Source of the DNA: Sphingomonas bacterium
GTDB lineage: Bacteria; Pseudomonadota; Alphaproteobacteria; Sphingomonadales; Sphingomonadaceae
Direction of reading: 5' to 3'
DNA length: 64,000 bases
Assembly: GCF_028289855.1 (NCBI RefSeq)
Contig: NZ_JAQGKZ010000055.1
Coordinates: 1-64,000 of the forward strand
In this document: piece by piece, positions 44,063 through 54,000 of the stretch
Position numbering within the stretch: position 1 is the stretch's first letter
Layout: each line of letters begins with the position of its first letter
Notes under the pieces: generated by a model
Seen by the model: only the letters and a program-made list of their open reading frames with translations
Told to the model about the DNA's origin: nothing
Database searches by the model: none
Position numbers and translations under genes: made by a program

Positions 44063-44501
44063 ACTTGCTGCCCCCGGAGAAGAACGCAGCGATGCTGGCG
44101 AGCAGACCCACCGGCTTAGCGGCCGCAGCTGGTGCGGGCGACGGGGAAAGGGTCGGCGCCGGGGCCGCCACTGGGGCGGGGGCCGGAACGGCCGCCGGTT
44201 TCGGTGGCGTGGGGGCCTTTGGTCTCGCTGCCGCCTTCGGTTTTGCAGCAGCCTTTGGTTTCGCCAGCGCTTTAGCCTTTGTCACTGCGGCGGTCGGCTT
44301 CGCGGCGGCTTTTGTCCTGGGTGCGGTTTTGGTCTTGGGAGTGGTCGCGGCAGCGGCACCGGCGGACTTGGCGACAGGTTTTACTGCGGCCTTAGGCTTG
44401 GCGGGTTTCTTGGCGGCTGCGGCCGGCTTGGCGGCGGGCTTCGCCGCGGTGCTCTTCGCCCTGGGTTTGGTGGTGGTCGTCTTCTTCGGAGTCGTCGCCA
44501 T
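44061..44501 (-). CDS. Lys/Ala/Pro-rich histone-H1-like protein
   Basis: 146 aa, low complexity: many AAKP, PKAA and AKPK repeats after MATTPKKTTTTKPRAKSTAA, with a hydrophobic C-terminus VGLLASIAAFFSGGSK. Resembles bacterial H1-like (AlgP/HC1) DNA-binding tails, but the terminal hydrophobic helix suggests membrane or granule attachment instead. Composition alone cannot settle the function. It is oriented with amn, 80 bp downstream. Confidence 0.72.
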   Translation of the reverse strand: MATTPKKTTTTKPRAKSTAAKPAAKPAAAAKKPAKPKAAVKPVAKSAGAAAATTPKTKTAPRTKAAAKPTAAVTKAKALAKPKAAAKPKAAARPKAPTPPKPAAVPAPAPVAAPAPTLSPSPAPAAAAKPVGLLASIAAFFSGGSK

Positions 44502-44581
44502 CGGTCATTCCCTGTTTTGCGTCACGCCCAGTATCTCGGGGGCCAACGCATAACAGATCGTTTCGTTGCCGTCATAGGCGC

Positions 44582-46033
44582 TTAACGGAATGGCGGCTCG
44601 TTGAACGCGCGCAATTTTCGCGAATGCAGCTTCGCGCCTTCAAGCCGGAGCTCCTCGCACGTCTGGATGCCGATCCGCATATGCTCGTTAATCGCGCGCT
44701 CGTAGAAGCGGTTGGCCTGGCCAGGCAGCTTGAGCTCGCCGTGGAGCGGCTTGTCCGACACGCACAGCAACGTTCCATAGGGCACGCGGAAGCGATAGCC
44801 CTGCGCGGCGATCGTTGCCGATTCCATGTCGATCCCGACCGCGCGGCTAAGCGAGAAGCGCAGCGCCGATTGAGTGTAGCGCAGCTCCCAATTGCGGTCG
44901 TCGGTGGTGACGATCGTGCCGGTACGCAGTCGCCGCTTGAGATCCTCGCCCGATTGCCCGCTGATGATTTCCGCGGCGCGCGCCATCGCGACCTGGACTT
45001 CGGCGATCGCCGGGACAGGGATTTCGGGGGGCAGCACGTCGTCGAGGACATGGTCGTCGCGCAGATAGGCGTGCGCAAGAACATAGTCGCCGATGCGCTG
45101 GCTGGGGCGCAAGCCACCGCAGTGCCCGATCATCAGCCACGCTTCGGGGCGCAGCACGGCGAGGTGATCGCAGATCGTCTTGGCGTTGGACGGCCCTACG
45201 CCGATATTGACCAGCGTGATGCCAGTATGGTCGTCCGCCATTAAATGATAGGCCGGCATCTGGTGCCGCCGCCACGCGCCGGTATCGGCCAGCGCCGCCT
45301 CGATATCGTCGCCCGCGCGCAACAGTACGCCGCCCGCGCCGGACAAGGCTGTGAAGCGGCTCGGGTTGCCGTCCTTGTCGGGACTGAGCTGGTCGAACGC
45401 CCAGCGGACGAATTCGTCGACATAACGGTGATAGTTGGTGAACAGCACGTAGCGCTGGACGTGCTCGGGCGGGGTGCCGGTGTAATGCCGCAGCCGCGCC
45501 AGGCTGAAATCGGTGCGCAGGCCGTCGAACAGCGCCAGCGGGCGCGCTTCGTTGGGGGTCGGCAGCCCGTCGGCGATCTCGTCGCCGATATGCGCGAGCT
45601 CGGTCGCGGGAAACCAGCGCGCCAGTTCGAGTGCAGACACTTCGTCGAGGCTCAGCGCGTGGCCGGGATCGAGCACATAGGGGAAGGGGATTTCCTGGCG
45701 TCCGGGCACCGCCGTGACCGTGACGTCGTAATCCTCCATCAGCAAGGTGAGCTGATCGGTCAGGTAATCGGCGAAGATTGCCGGCTTGGTCACGCTAATC
45801 CGGTAATCGCCCGGCTCGCTCAGCCGCCCGAACGAGCGCAGCGGCGCCGGGCGTCCGTTATCGCCGGCATAGGTCAGGCGGATTTCGGGATAAGCGAACG
45901 AACCGTCGGTTCGCGCGGAAGGATCGGGGGTTTCGCCGGTGCTCAAATAAGCGGTCAGTGCCTGCTGGAGGCGGCCGACCGATGCGGTGTAAAGCCGATT
46001 GAGTTCGGCGACGATATCGGAAGCCTGCGTCAT
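44582..46033 (-). CDS. amn: AMP nucleosidase
   Basis: 483 aa; hydrolyses AMP to adenine and ribose-5-phosphate. N-terminal regulatory domain (TLLMEDYDVTVTAVPGRQEI) and C-terminal phosphorylase fold with VNIGVGPSNAKTICDHLAVL, WLMIGHCGGLR, YVLAHAYLRDDHVLDDVLPP and SRAVGIDMESATIAAQGYRF, the ribose-binding site. Length and motifs are as in E. coli Amn. It stands between two lysine-rich small proteins. Confidence 0.96.
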   Translation of the reverse strand: MTQASDIVAELNRLYTASVGRLQQALTAYLSTGETPDPSARTDGSFAYPEIRLTYAGDNGRPAPLRSFGRLSEPGDYRISVTKPAIFADYLTDQLTLLMEDYDVTVTAVPGRQEIPFPYVLDPGHALSLDEVSALELARWFPATELAHIGDEIADGLPTPNEARPLALFDGLRTDFSLARLRHYTGTPPEHVQRYVLFTNYHRYVDEFVRWAFDQLSPDKDGNPSRFTALSGAGGVLLRAGDDIEAALADTGAWRRHQMPAYHLMADDHTGITLVNIGVGPSNAKTICDHLAVLRPEAWLMIGHCGGLRPSQRIGDYVLAHAYLRDDHVLDDVLPPEIPVPAIAEVQVAMARAAEIISGQSGEDLKRRLRTGTIVTTDDRNWELRYTQSALRFSLSRAVGIDMESATIAAQGYRFRVPYGTLLCVSDKPLHGELKLPGQANRFYERAINEHMRIGIQTCEELRLEGAKLHSRKLRAFNEPPFR

Positions 46034-46078
46034 CCGCTGCGGCTAAAGCAGTCGGATGACGCTGGCAAGTCAGGGGCG

Positions 46079-46525
46079 TTACGGCTTCTTGGGCGTTGCC
46101 TTGGCGCTGTTGGGCTTGCGCGCCGCCGGCTTACGCGCGGCGGGTTTGCGGGCGACCGTCGCTGCCTTTGGCTTCGCGGCAGCTTTCTTGCCTGATTTCA
46201 ACCTGGTTGCAGCGTAGGCGCCGCCGGCGATCGTCGCCGCCGCGCCCGCCGCGATTCCGGCAGCAACCTTTGGATTGTCTTTTGCAGCCTTGACCGCCTT
46301 GCTGGCGCCGTCGCTGACCGCGTTCTGCGCTTTGGTCAACAGCGCCGACGCCTCCTTCTGCGCCCTGTCGAGAAGTTTGCCCCCTTCCTTTTGGGCACGC
46401 TCAAGCAGCGCGCCGGCTTCCTTTTGCGCGCGGGCGAGCAACTTGTCGGCGTCGATCCAGTGCTTGCTCGCGGCGGGCTTTGCCTTGGCGCGGGCGGGGG
46501 CGGTCGGCTTTTTCGCAGCGGCCAT
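46079..46525 (-). CDS. Alanine/lysine-rich protein with four 11-residue helical repeats
   Basis: 148 aa. Residues 29-72 are four exact 11-mers of form LL-[AED]-RAQKE-xxx (LLARAQKEAGA, LLERAQKEGGK, LLDRAQKEASA, LLTKAQNAVSD), a hendecad that forms an amphipathic surface helix as in LEA or phasin-type proteins. A Gly/Ala helix (PKVAAGIAAGAAATIAGGAY) and a KPA-rich basic tail follow. Suggested role: lipid- or granule-surface and nucleic-acid contact. Not assignable to a known family. Confidence 0.72.
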   Translation of the reverse strand: MAAAKKPTAPARAKAKPAASKHWIDADKLLARAQKEAGALLERAQKEGGKLLDRAQKEASALLTKAQNAVSDGASKAVKAAKDNPKVAAGIAAGAAATIAGGAYAATRLKSGKKAAAKPKAATVARKPAARKPAARKPNSAKATPKKP

Positions 46526-46623
46526 GTCAAATCTCCGATAGTGAAACGATTACGGCCACGAGAACGCGAGGATCATGCCATGCGTTCCAGTGGCCGGAAT
46601 TTTTGTTTCGGTTACGCGACGAT

Positions 46624-47106
46624 TTAGAGCTGTTCGAGCAAATGCTCGGCCGAGCTCACCTTGAACTCGCCGGGTGCTTCGACGTTGAGCTCCGTCACCA
46701 CGCCATCGTCGACGATCATCGAATAACGCTGACTGCGCTCGCCCAGCCCGAACTTGCTGCCGTCCATCGTCAGCCCGACCGCCTTGGCGAACTCGCCATT
46801 GCCGTCGGCCAGCATCGTGACCTTCCCGTCGGATTCGTTGGCTTTGGCCCATGCGTTCATCACGAACGCGTCGTTGACCGAGGTGAAGGCGACTTCGTCG
46901 ATGCCCTTGGCCTTCAAATCTTCGGCCTTGTCGAGAAAGCCGGGAAGGTGCCGCGCCGAACAGGTCGGCGTGAACGCACCCGGCACGGCGACCAGCGCGA
47001 CCTTGCGTCCGGCGAAGAACGCGTCGGAGCTGACCGCTTCGGGCCCGTTGTCGGTCGCCTTGACGATGGTGGTCGAGGGCAGCTTGTCGCCGACGGAAAC
47101 GGTCAT
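46624..47106 (-). CDS. Peroxiredoxin, Prx5 type
   Basis: 160 aa. Peroxidatic Cys49 in VPGAFTPTCSARHLPGF, the Prx5 signature; FTSVNDAFVMNAWAKA and DGSKFGLGERSQRYSMIVDD follow. A resolving Cys is not obvious, so reduction probably involves glutathione/glutaredoxin. The ATG at 47104-47106 is taken instead of the longer frame. Confidence 0.95.
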   Translation of the reverse strand: MTVSVGDKLPSTTIVKATDNGPEAVSSDAFFAGRKVALVAVPGAFTPTCSARHLPGFLDKAEDLKAKGIDEVAFTSVNDAFVMNAWAKANESDGKVTMLADGNGEFAKAVGLTMDGSKFGLGERSQRYSMIVDDGVVTELNVEAPGEFKVSSAEHLLEQL

Positions 47107-47212
47107 GAATCTTCTCCCAGGCGCAGGCGCGCGCCTCACCGCCGCAATTGGCACGTCGGCGGCGAATTTCAAGCGGTGACGAACCGGGCATGCGGCGCTT
47201 ACAAGCCAAGTC

Positions 47213-47773
47213 ATGGAGTCGGCGCGTTTTCTGGTCGGACAATTTCTCCTCGCGATGCCGGGGATCGGCGACCCACGTTTCGAGCAGGCAGTGATCGCGA
47301 TGTGCGGGCACGATGAGGAGGGCGCGATCGGCATCGGCATCGGCGCGCGGATCGAGGGGCTTGGCCTGCACGACGTGCTCGATCAGTTCGAGATCGGCCA
47401 TGGCGTCGCGCCCGACGCGCCGGTCCATTTCGGCGGGCCGGTCGAGCCGCAGCGTGGCTTCGTGATCCACTCGAACGATTGGGGCGGGCAGGACACGATC
47501 GACGTCGCCGGCCGCTGGTCGCTGTCGGGCACCATCGACATACTGCGTGCGATCGCCGAAGGGCAGGGGCCGTCGCGTTGGATCGTCGCGCTCGGCTATG
47601 CTGGATGGGAAGCGGGTCAACTCGACGGCGAGATGCTGCGCCACGGCTGGTTCAATGTTACCGCCGACGCTGGCCTGATTTACGACACGCCCGCCGACGA
47701 ACGCTGGTCGGCAGGGTTCGCCGGCGCCGGCATCGACCCGCGCCTGCTCGCGCCGGAAACCGGGACGGCTTAG
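47213..47773 (+). CDS. yqgE: YqgE/AlgH-family protein (UPF0301)
   Basis: 186 aa. FLVGQFLLAMPGIGDPRFEQ, VHFGGPVEPQRGFVIHS and IVALGYAGWEAGQLDGEM are diagnostic of YqgE. Function poorly known. The stop overlaps that of the convergent membrane gene (TTAG). Confidence 0.94.
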   Translation: MESARFLVGQFLLAMPGIGDPRFEQAVIAMCGHDEEGAIGIGIGARIEGLGLHDVLDQFEIGHGVAPDAPVHFGGPVEPQRGFVIHSNDWGGQDTIDVAGRWSLSGTIDILRAIAEGQGPSRWIVALGYAGWEAGQLDGEMLRHGWFNVTADAGLIYDTPADERWSAGFAGAGIDPRLLAPETGTA

Positions 47774-48237
47774 GGCGCGAGATCCGGCTCGTCGCGAACC
47801 ATCGCGGCGATATAGGCTCCCAGCATTGCGGCGATCCAGCCGAACGCGACCAGTAAACCGAGCGAGAAAGTATGGCCGTGGGCGCGCGGTGCCAGCCAGC
47901 GGAAGATGCCCAACGCGATCGCCACGAAGCCGACGCCCGATACGATGACAAACCCGCGCACGGCCGCCGCCTTGACTAGCTTCAGGGCGACAAGACCCGC
48001 GAGGAAGGCCGCGAACCAGCCGACCAGCACCGACAGCACGATATTGGCGAGGATGCCGGTGCTGCCGGATTGCATATCGCTGAATTCGACGTCCTGATGC
48101 AGCACTTTGGCGACGACGGTTCGTTGCAGAACCAGTGCGATCACGAGCGCGATGCCGAGCATCGGCACGCTCGCGACCACTGCAATCACACCGGCGACGG
48201 CGCCTTGGGCCTCGGAGCGGTCGGGCGTCACGGGCAT
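47770..48237 (-). CDS. Membrane protein of unknown function (155 aa)
   Basis: Four hydrophobic helices (about 14-38, 61-85, 91-110, 124-147) and a short charged N-terminus MPVTPDRSEAQG. No family was recognised. It overlaps the lipoprotein gene by 10 bp, so the pair is one unit. Confidence 0.75.
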   Translation of the reverse strand: MPVTPDRSEAQGAVAGVIAVVASVPMLGIALVIALVLQRTVVAKVLHQDVEFSDMQSGSTGILANIVLSVLVGWFAAFLAGLVALKLVKAAAVRGFVIVSGVGFVAIALGIFRWLAPRAHGHTFSLGLLVAFGWIAAMLGAYIAAMVRDEPDLAP

Positions 48238-48572
48238 TTCGACATCGGCGCCTTGTCCCAGGTCGCTTCGCCACCCGCCGCCTCGGTCTTGGTCAGCCGC
48301 AAGGTCGCGCCCTGGCTTTCGTACGTATCGGTGACGGTGCCGCGATCCTTCGTATCGTACGCGACCTTGAGTTCGTTACCGGTCAGCGTCGCCGATTTGA
48401 TCGTGTAATCCATATTGTCGGGGAAGACATGAACGCTGTCGCCATCGAATTTCACGAAGGGCGCGCTGCAATCGGCGCCCCAGCTGCCGGCGAATTGATC
48501 GGGCACACCAACCCCCGATCCGCACCCGCCTAGCATTGCCGCGACACCGATGACTGTCAATTGAAGCTTCAT
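48228..48572 (-). CDS. Small lipoprotein (114 aa)
   Basis: Signal peptide II with lipobox LGGC (Cys17) in AAMLGGCGSG, no Asp at +2, so probably outer-membrane. The mature part starts VPDQFAGSWGADCSAPFVKF and looks like a small beta-barrel stress or resistance-type lipoprotein. Two further Cys (35, 113) could pair. Unrecognised family. Confidence 0.8.
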   Translation of the reverse strand: MKLQLTVIGVAAMLGGCGSGVGVPDQFAGSWGADCSAPFVKFDGDSVHVFPDNMDYTIKSATLTGNELKVAYDTKDRGTVTDTYESQGATLRLTKTEAAGGEATWDKAPMSKCP

Positions 48573-48662
48573 CTCATTTCCCCCTGAACTCTTTGTCGAG
48601 AGCCTAGCCGTCGGTAGATCATCGGCCTTGGAGAAAACCGCCAAACTTTCTAGCAGGGCGGA

Positions 48663-49346
48663 ATGCCACATAATCTCGACCGCCCCGTCTGGACCGCGCT
48701 GAGGACAGGCTGGTCTCGGCTGGCGGAAGGCGACGCGCGGGCGTGGCGGTTGCGCCCCGACTACGGCATGTTCGGCGCCGTCGCCGATGAAGCGCCCGAA
48801 AGTCTGGCGGTCCTCGCCACGCTGGTGCCGGACGATGGCGGTCTGCTCCTGATCGAGCGTGATGTGCCACCACTGCCGCCCGGCACACGGCTGGCGCAGA
48901 CACCGGAGCCGATCGTGCAGATGGTGTGCGATACCCTCACGCCCGGCTTTCACAATGACGATTGGGTGGAGTTGACCGAGGACGACGCGCCGGCGATGTT
49001 CGATCTTGCTACGCTGACTCGCCCAGGCCCGTACATGCTACACACCAACCGGCTCGGGCGGTTCATCGGCGTCAAGCGCGGCGGCGCTCTCGTCGCGATG
49101 GCGGGCGAGCGGATGCGGATGCCGGGAATGACCGAGGTGAGCGGTGTCTGCACGCATCCGGAGCATCGCGGGCGGGGTCATGCCGCCACGCTGATCCGCG
49201 CGGTCGCCAGACGGATGCTGGCCGCCGGGGAGATGCCGTTCCTTCACGCGCTCGCGGCAAATCGGGGGGCGATCACGCTGTATGAGGAACTCGGGTTCCG
49301 GCACCGGTTGAACTTGACGGCAAGCGTGCTCGTCCGAGACATATAA
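48663..49346 (+). CDS. GNAT-family N-acetyltransferase
   Basis: 227 aa. The C-terminal GNAT fold is clear: [20 protein letters not shown] (acetyl-CoA loop) and [20 protein letters not shown]. The N-terminal half is a degenerate GNAT-like region, as in FR47-like proteins. Substrate unknown. Its last codons overlap the palindrome in front of ahcY. Confidence 0.88.
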   Translation: MPHNLDRPVWTALRTGWSRLAEGDARAWRLRPDYGMFGAVADEAPESLAVLATLVPDDGGLLLIERDVPPLPPGTRLAQTPEPIVQMVCDTLTPGFHNDDWVELTEDDAPAMFDLATLTRPGPYMLHTNRLGRFIGVKRGGALVAMAGERMRMPGMTEVSGVCTHPEHRGRGHAATLIRAVARRMLAAGEMPFLHALAANRGAITLYEELGFRHRLNLTASVLVRDI

Positions 49347-49360
49347 AGAAATCTTTATAT
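49341..49360. promoter_or_regulatory. 20-bp AT-rich palindrome upstream of ahcY
   Basis: ATATAAAGA-AA-TCTTTATAT, perfect 9-bp arms, overlapping the end of the GNAT gene and 69 bp before ahcY. Its form recalls operators of ArsR-type regulators of SAH/methionine genes (SahR group). The regulator is not in the window. Confidence 0.7.
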
Positions 49361-49428
49361 CGTTATTGCAATCGAGCGCCCCAGCCTGTAGGGCGCGCGG
49401 CATCAATCCATTTTCGGAGAATTTTGAC

Positions 49429-50835
49429 GTGGCCACCGTGCTTGACCGTACGACCGATTATGTCGTGAAGGACATTTCCCTCGCCGATTTCGGCCGTGCC
49501 GAGATCAACATCGCCGAGACCGAAATGCCCGGCCTGATGGCGCTGCGTTCCGAATTCGGGAGCGCCCAGCCGCTCAAGGGCGCGCGCATCACCGGCTCGC
49601 TGCACATGACGATCCAGACCGCGGTGCTGATCGAAACACTGACCGCGCTCGGCGCGAAGGTGCGTTGGGCTACCTGCAACATCTACTCGACCCAGGACCA
49701 TGCCGCCGCCGCGATCGCCGCGTCGGGCGTGCCGGTGTTCGCGATCAAGGGCGAGAGCCTGGCCGAATATTGGGACTATGTCGGCTCGATCTTCGATTGG
49801 GGTGACGAGACCTGCAACCTGATCCTCGACGATGGCGGCGACGCGACGATGTTCGCGCTGTGGGGCGCCAAGCTCGAAGCCGGCCACACGATGCCCGACC
49901 CGGAAAATGACGAAGAGGTCGAGATGCAGCGCGCGCTCAAGGCGTTCATCGCCAAGCGCCCAGGCTACCTCACCGAGACGGTCAAGACGATCAAGGGCGT
50001 GTCGGAAGAGACCACCACCGGCGTCCACCGCCTGTATGCGATCGCGAAGAAGGGCGAGCTGCCGTTCCCGGCGATCAACGTCAACGACAGCGTGACCAAG
50101 TCGAAGTTCGACAACCTCTACGGCTGCAAGGAATCTTTGGTCGACGCGATCCGCCGCGGCACCGACGTGATGCTCGCCGGCAAGGTCGCTTGCGTCGCCG
50201 GGTTCGGCGACGTCGGCAAGGGATCGGCCGCGTCGCTGCGTAACGGCGGCGCGCGCGTGCTGGTGACCGAAATCGACCCGATCTGCGCGCTGCAGGCGGC
50301 GATGGAGGGCTACGAGGTCGTGACGATGGAGGAAGCGGTGACTCGCGCCGACATCTTCTGCACCGCGACGGGTAACGCCGACGTGCTCACCGCCGAGCAC
50401 ATGAAGGGCATGAAGAACATGGCCATCGTCTGCAACATCGGCCACTTCGACAGCGAAATCCAGATTTCGGCGCTGTCGAACTACAAGTGGACCGAAGTGA
50501 AGCCGCAGGTCGATCTGGTCGAATTCCCCGACGGCAAGCAGATCATCGTCCTGTCGAAGGGCCGCCTGGTCAACCTGGGTAATGCGACCGGCCACCCGTC
50601 GTTCGTGATGTCGGCCAGCTTCACCAACCAGACGCTGGCGCAGATCGAGCTGTGGACCAAGTCCGAACAGTACAAGAACGACGTGTACGTGCTGCCGAAA
50701 CACCTCGACGAGAAGGTCGCCGAGTTGCACCTGGAGAAGCTCGGCGTGAAGCTGACCAAGCTCAGCCAGAAGCAGGCCGATTATATCGGCGTGCCGGTCG
50801 AAGGGCCGTTCAAGCCGGACCATTATCGCTACTGA
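49429..50835 (+). CDS. ahcY: S-adenosylhomocysteine hydrolase
   Basis: 468 aa; hydrolyses SAH to adenosine and homocysteine. Starts [20 protein letters not shown] (GTG, with CGGAG nine bases before it), [13 protein letters not shown], then NAD-binding [20 protein letters not shown], and the C-terminal KPDHYRY that is invariant. An upstream in-frame ATG (49366) would add 21 unusual residues and is rejected. A terminator follows. Confidence 0.97.
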   Translation: MATVLDRTTDYVVKDISLADFGRAEINIAETEMPGLMALRSEFGSAQPLKGARITGSLHMTIQTAVLIETLTALGAKVRWATCNIYSTQDHAAAAIAASGVPVFAIKGESLAEYWDYVGSIFDWGDETCNLILDDGGDATMFALWGAKLEAGHTMPDPENDEEVEMQRALKAFIAKRPGYLTETVKTIKGVSEETTTGVHRLYAIAKKGELPFPAINVNDSVTKSKFDNLYGCKESLVDAIRRGTDVMLAGKVACVAGFGDVGKGSAASLRNGGARVLVTEIDPICALQAAMEGYEVVTMEEAVTRADIFCTATGNADVLTAEHMKGMKNMAIVCNIGHFDSEIQISALSNYKWTEVKPQVDLVEFPDGKQIIVLSKGRLVNLGNATGHPSFVMSASFTNQTLAQIELWTKSEQYKNDVYVLPKHLDEKVAELHLEKLGVKLTKLSQKQADYIGVPVEGPFKPDHYRY

Positions 50836-50861
50836 TCGTACGATCAGCGCCGTTGCAATTG

Positions 50862-50892
50862 GCCGCGTCCGGGAATCCGGGCGCGGCTTTTT
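50862..50892 (+). terminator. Intrinsic terminator after ahcY
   Basis: GCCGCG-T-CCGG / CCGG-G-CGCGGC stem with a GAAT loop and TTTTT. Eleven pairs with one T-G wobble. A 16-bp perfect palindrome (CTGATCGTACGATCAG) sits just before it at 50832-50847, over the stop codon. Confidence 0.9.
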
Positions 50893-51028
50893 GTTGCCCG
50901 ATTGCAACGGTTTGGGATTTTGCAGGCGATGCCATTGAATTGGGTCAGTTTTGGTGTCTTAGTGTCGTCATCGCGGAGGGGCGATATTGGGACCGTGGGG
51001 ACGGTCCGCTAGGCAAAAGGGGCCTGTA

Positions 51029-54000
51029 ATGAACCTCTCCCGTGCGCGCGCCATGAATCTGGCCGTTTCTTCGATCGCGATCGTCATGGCGATGACCGCC
51101 AATAGCGCCAGCGCACAAACGGCGCCGGACGCCGCACCTCCTGCAAATGCACCCCAAGCCAGCAGCGATGACGGCGACATCGTCATCACCGGATCGCGCA
51201 TCGCGCGCCGCCGCGGCGATGAAACCGCCTCGCCGTTGCAGACGATTACCTCGCAGGATCTTGACGCGCGCGGCTATCAGACGGTGGCGCAGGCACTGAA
51301 CGAACTACCGTCATTCGGCGTCCCGGGCGCGTCGCCGGTCGGATTCAACCAGTCGGGCTTCGGCGCGGGGCAAAGCTTCGTCGATTTCCTCGGGCTGGGG
51401 TCGCAACGTACGCTGACGCTGGTCAACGGCCGGCGCTTTGTCGGTGGCAACACGTCGTCGATCTTCGGCCCGACCGGATCGGGTGGCAACCAGGTCGATC
51501 TGAACGTCATCCCGACCAAATTGATCGACCGGGTCGAGACCGTTGCCGCGATCGGCGCGCCGATTTATGGCTCGGACGCGATCGCCGGCACCATCAACAT
51601 CATCCTCAAGCGCAATTACGAGGGCATCGACCTCGATGCGCAATCGGGCATCTCGCGGCGCGGCGACGCGCCCGATTATCGCTTCCGCTTTCTTGCCGGC
51701 AAGAACTTCGCCGGGGGCCGCGGCAACATCACGATTTCCGGGGAATACAATCAGTCCAAGGGGTTGTTCTTCAACGACCGCAAGGCAACGTCGAGCGACG
51801 ATCGCTTCGATGTCGCGCCGTCGGGATCGGGGCCACAGGTCATCTATCGCGACGAGCGCATTCCGTCGATTTCGCCGTACGGCATCCCGCTCGTCTACGA
51901 CTTCATCAATACGGCACCCGGCGCACAGTCAGCCGCCTATATCGGTGATCCGACCCTAAACGTGGGCGTCGTTAACGGCGCCGGCCAGCAATTGAAGTTC
52001 GATCAGTTCGGCAACCTGATCCCGATCGATTTTGGGACGGTCGTCGGCGCCACGGCCGACGGCTCGAACATCTTCAGTTCGGGCGGCAACGGCTTCACCC
52101 TGCGCGACGTCGAGAACCTGCTGACCGACGTGAAGCGCTATAGCGCCAATATCGAGGCATCGTTCGAAATTACCAGCAAGATCCGGCTGTTTGGCGAAGG
52201 CTGGTACAGCGTCAGCCAGGGTCGCAACCTCGCCAACCAGCCGGTCTACAACTCCGCGCTATTCGGCGGCGGCGGGTTGCGCGACGGCAACCTGATCCTG
52301 TCGGTCAACAACCCGTTCCTCAGCCCGGCGGCGCGGGCGACGATCATCAGTTCGATCAATAGCCAACCATTCAGCGACCAGAATTTGGGTGCCGGACCGC
52401 AGGATTATTTCTATCTCGGGCGCGCGAATGTCGATCTGTCGTCGGGCGTTTCGACCGGCAAGTCGGAGATCCTGCGCTTCGTCGGCGGCGTCGATGGCAA
52501 GATGAACGTCGTGCCGGCGGGCGATTGGCGCTTCGAAGCGTATTTCAATTACGGCCGCTCGAAAGTTACCAGCCGCAACCCGGAACTCAACGAACAGAAT
52601 TTCCTCAATGCGATCGGCGAAGTGACCGGCGCCAATCCGAACGGCGTGCCCTGTCTCGCCGGCTACACCAACTCGCCGATCGCGACGCAAAGTGCGACCT
52701 GCGCGCCGATCAATCCGTTCGGCAACCAGGTGTCGGATGCCGCCAAGGCGTACATCACGACGATCGCGACGCCCGAAAATATCAACAACCAGTATGATGC
52801 CGTGGCGTCGGTATCGGGCCCATTGTTCCGGTTGCCCGGCGGCGATTTCTCGTTCGCGTTGGGCTATGAGCACCGCGCGGAGGATTCCAGGTTCACCCCC
52901 GGCGCCTTTTATCAAGGGGCAACGACCGACCAATATCCCGGCGTCGATTTCGATGGCGACGGTGATCCGAACGACTTGTTCTATGGACGATCCGTGCCGA
53001 TCCGGCCGGTGTTCGGCAAATACCACACCAACGAAGTGTTCGGGGAACTCGACGCCAACCTGATTTCGGCCAAGAACAATATCCCGTTCATCTACGAATT
53101 GTCGCTGCAGGCGGCCGGCCGGTACATCTGGAATTCGCAGGCCGGCAACGACCCGACCTACACCTTCCAGGGCCGTTTCGCGCCGATCAAGGATATCACG
53201 TTCCGCGCGGCGTACACGCGGGCGGTTCGTGCGCCGTCGATCACTGAGGCGTTCAACCCGAGCTCGAGCGCCTACGGCTTCGCGACCGACGTGTGCGACA
53301 AGAGCCTGCGCAACTCGGGCCCGGCGCCCGCAACGCGCGCCGCCAATTGTTTGGCGGCGGGCGTACCCACCAACCTGACGTCGCAATCGAACGCGCGCTC
53401 GTTCCCGACCTTCGTCATCGGCAACCCCACGCTGCAGAACGAAAAATCCGACAACTTCACCGTTGGCGCGGTCATCACGCCGCGCTTCCTTCGGGGCTTC
53501 AGCGCGACGATCGATTACGTCCATATCAAGTTGAACAACGCGATCAGCCAGTTCTCCAACTCGCAGGTCGTCGCCGCTTGCTATGATGCCGCGAACTACC
53601 CCAGCAATCCGTTCTGCGCGTTGGTATCGCGCGATTTCACGGGCACGCCGGGGACCAACACGAACTATGGTCAGTTGAGCAATGTCGGGACGACCTACTT
53701 CAACTCCAGCCAGCTACGCTACAAGGGTATCCTGGCGGAAATTTCGTACCGCACGACGAGCAATTTCCTGGGTGCGGGCAGCCATATCGGGTTCGATCTC
53801 AACTACCAGTATCTCGACGATCTCTCGACGATCGTGACCGCAGGGTCGGCGCCGGTTCATACCAGCAACTCGGTCGGTTATTCGCGCAACAAGGGCGTGG
53901 CGACCTTCCGCTACGATTGGGGCGGCTTCTTCGGCCAGGTGCAGGTCAACTATATCGGCAAGACGCGGATCGACCCGGACACGGCGCTGAATTTCTATGC

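Noticed and set aside
49361-49428. Possible SAH or SAM riboswitch in the ahcY leader
   Set aside because: Only a 6-bp hairpin (GCGCCC/GGGCGC) is visible and the conserved SAH-riboswitch blocks are absent; the palindrome further up looks like a protein operator instead.
50832-50847. Perfect palindrome CTGATCGTACGATCAG as an operator
   Set aside because: It overlaps the ahcY stop and lies next to its terminator; it is more likely part of the 3' end structure.
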